A stretch of DNA of 6,283 nucleotides from positions 1 through 6,283 of the forward strand of contig DATIYM010000064.1 of NCBI GenBank assembly GCA_035517615.1, read 5' to 3'. Shown one piece after another: positions 5,517 through 6,283 of this stretch. The first letter of the stretch is position 1, and the number at the start of each line of letters is the position of its first letter. Source of the DNA: AG25 sp035517615. Lineage in GTDB: Bacteria; Gemmatimonadota; Gemmatimonadetes; Gemmatimonadales; GWC2-71-9. The translations under genes and the position numbers were made by a program. The notes beneath the pieces were generated by a model. That model was not told where the DNA came from and searched no databases. It saw nothing but the letters and a program-made list of their open reading frames with translations.

Positions 5517-5537
5517 GGCGCCGGCGCTGGCGGCGCC
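5517..5537 (+). terminator. GC-rich inverted repeat downstream of the RibD-C-like gene
   Basis: Two GGCGCC blocks (5517-5522 and 5532-5537) are complementary to each other and can form a six-base stem with an extra G-C pair around a short loop. No T run follows directly, so at most it is a weak or factor-dependent terminator. A third GGCGCC lies at 5557-5562. Confidence 0.25.
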
Positions 5538-5547
5538 GCTATCCATT

Positions 5548-5553
5548 TATAAG
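5548..5553 (+). promoter_or_regulatory. Possible -10 box (TATAAG) upstream of the DoxX-like gene
   Basis: An AT-rich patch, CATTTATAAGATT, stands out in GC-rich surroundings and contains TATAAG (5 of 6 consensus -10 bases), 33 bases before the GTG start. No -35 box is evident at 16-18 bases upstream, where the GC-rich inverted repeat sits. It may be a promoter separating DoxX and the following gene from the upstream cluster. Confidence 0.25.
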
Positions 5554-5586
5554 ATTGGCGCCTTCCCCGTTCTCTTCGGAGGTGCC

Positions 5587-5976
5587 GTGGTCTACTTGTT
5601 CCTGGCTGGCCGAGTGCTCTATGGCGGGTTCATGCTGTTTTCGGGGATCGACCATTTTCGCCACGCGCAGGTGCTGAGGGTGCATGCAGGGTCGAAGGGC
5701 GTTCCCGCTCCTCACACGCTCGTGCTCGCATCCGGCGTGTTGATCATGCTCGGCGGCCTGAGCATTATCTCGGGCGTCCGTCCCGCCTGGGGCGTACTGT
5801 GCATCACGCTCTTCCTCATTCCTATCTCGTTCGTGATCCACAACTATTGGTCCGACTCGAATCCGGGTGTGCGCCAGGCCAACTTCGTGAATTTCAGAAA
5901 AAATCTCGCGATGCTCGGCGCAGCATGGATGTTCCTGGCCATTCCCCAACCCTGGCCGTTCAGCCTGTCGTGGTGA
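5587..5976 (+). CDS. DoxX family membrane protein
   Basis: This 129-residue, four-helix inner-membrane protein is of the DoxX type. Helices lie near 3-21 (LFLAGRVLYGGFMLFSG), 44-62 (LVLASGVLIMLGGLSIISG), 66-86 and 105-120. The phrases GRVLYGGFMLFSGIDHF (8-24), SKGVPAP (36-42), HNYW (85-88) and RQANFVNFRKNLAMLGAAW (split near 96-114) are the family's conserved parts, and the end AIPQPWPFSL is also typical. DoxX proteins have been linked to thiosulfate:quinone oxidoreductase and to oxidative-stress responses, but most are of unknown function. GTG 5587 is chosen because GGAGG (5578-5582) lies four bases upstream and the hydrophobic first helix follows at once. The open frame extends back to 5410, but that upstream part is polar and Ser/Arg-rich, overlaps the previous gene and looks non-coding. 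The next gene begins 7 bases after this stop. Confidence 0.88.
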   Translation: MVYLFLAGRVLYGGFMLFSGIDHFRHAQVLRVHAGSKGVPAPHTLVLASGVLIMLGGLSIISGVRPAWGVLCITLFLIPISFVIHNYWSDSNPGVRQANFVNFRKNLAMLGAAWMFLAIPQPWPFSLSW

Positions 5977-5983
5977 TGCGGCC

Positions 5984-6283
5984 GTGACGTTCAAGCCCCG
6001 GGTCTGGGCGCCGATCGCCATCATTCTTACCGGCATCAATCTGGTGGCGGTCGGTTCGGCGGCGAATGCGGGAGAGGCCTGGCATGCGGGGATTCACGCG
6101 GTGCTGGCGCTGGGATTCGGACTCTGGACGCAGATCCTGCTACGGCGTCGGGGTGTCGAACCGCCTGGCGCGGTCGGTCAATCCGATCAGATCCGTGTCA
6201 CGCTCGATGCGCAGGCGACGCAGATCGCCGAGCTGCAGGAGCGTGTGGATTTCACCGAGCGGATCCTGGCCCAAATCCGAGAG
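5984..6283 (+). CDS. Membrane-anchored coiled-coil protein (3' end outside window)
   Basis: The frame opens at GTG 5984 and is uninterrupted for 100 codons to the window end. Two hydrophobic segments near the N-terminus (VWAPIAIILTGINLVAVG, 7-24, and AGIHAVLALGFGLWTQILL, 35-53) look like a membrane hairpin. They are followed by RRR and a Pro/Gly linker, then an amphipathic heptad-like helix (QIRVTLDAQATQIAELQE, 69-86, continuing RVDFTERILAQIRE). The last part resembles the E-L-Q-E-R-x-D-F-x-E-R-x-L segment seen in short PspB-like or uncharacterised coiled-coil membrane proteins. That is only a resemblance. The gene lies 7 bases downstream of the DoxX stop with no clear ribosome site, so translation may be coupled to DoxX. 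A partner or functional role cannot be read from this. Confidence 0.7.
   Translation, partial: MTFKPRVWAPIAIILTGINLVAVGSAANAGEAWHAGIHAVLALGFGLWTQILLRRRGVEPPGAVGQSDQIRVTLDAQATQIAELQERVDFTERILAQIRE

Noticed and set aside
5410..5586. Longer start for the DoxX protein
   Set aside because: The upstream residues are Ser/Arg-rich, overlap the 3' end of the RibD-C-like gene, and precede a well-placed GGAGG and GTG at the natural family N-terminus.

Overview
The window is GC-rich, densely packed bacterial chromosome with small genes on both strands. The organism is not identifiable with certainty. Several features would suit a Gemmatimonadota-type soil bacterium: an outer-membrane barrel ending in Phe (so Gram-negative), GTG/TTG starts, a Cys-rich predicted lipoprotein, and a DUF1801 / RibD-C / DoxX assortment. 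That placement is inference from family resemblance, not a database match. I see no phage, IS element, CRISPR array, toxin-antitoxin pair or secondary-metabolite cluster.

Layout. Bases 2-241 hold the 3' end of an outer-membrane beta-barrel gene. Two serine tRNA genes follow on the + strand: Ser(GGA) at 269-355 and Ser(CGA) at 434-520. On the - strand, 548-2230 encodes a large MscS-family mechanosensitive channel with a signal peptide and a periplasmic N-terminal domain. The 209-base gap between it and the next gene (2231-2439) contains an orphan tRNA-like 3' end at 2367-2391, closely resembling the serine tRNAs, with no convincing 5' half. Next come a DUF1801 protein (+, 2440-2913) and a small predicted lipoprotein or membrane protein (-, 2918-3364), convergent with a 4-base gap. 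A YbjQ/UPF0145 protein (+, 3467-3805) is divergent from the lipoprotein gene.

From 3806 onward everything is on the + strand. A fragment matching only the C-terminus of a RidA-family protein lies at 3838-3957. It is followed by an ABM-fold monooxygenase-like protein (3992-4333), a three-helix membrane protein (4351-4656), a RibD-C/dihydrofolate-reductase-like protein (4827-5474), a DoxX-family membrane protein (5587-5976) and a membrane-anchored coiled-coil protein that runs off the end (5984-6283). Spacing suggests ABM plus the membrane protein are coupled, and DoxX plus the coiled-coil gene are coupled. The RibD-C gene may be read from the same transcript or its own.

Taken together this is ordinary accessory/housekeeping territory: osmotic protection, small redox or envelope proteins and tRNA supply. 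The more unusual signals are relics: the truncated RidA end and the orphan tRNA 3' end. I did not find convincing evidence of an undescribed multi-gene system.
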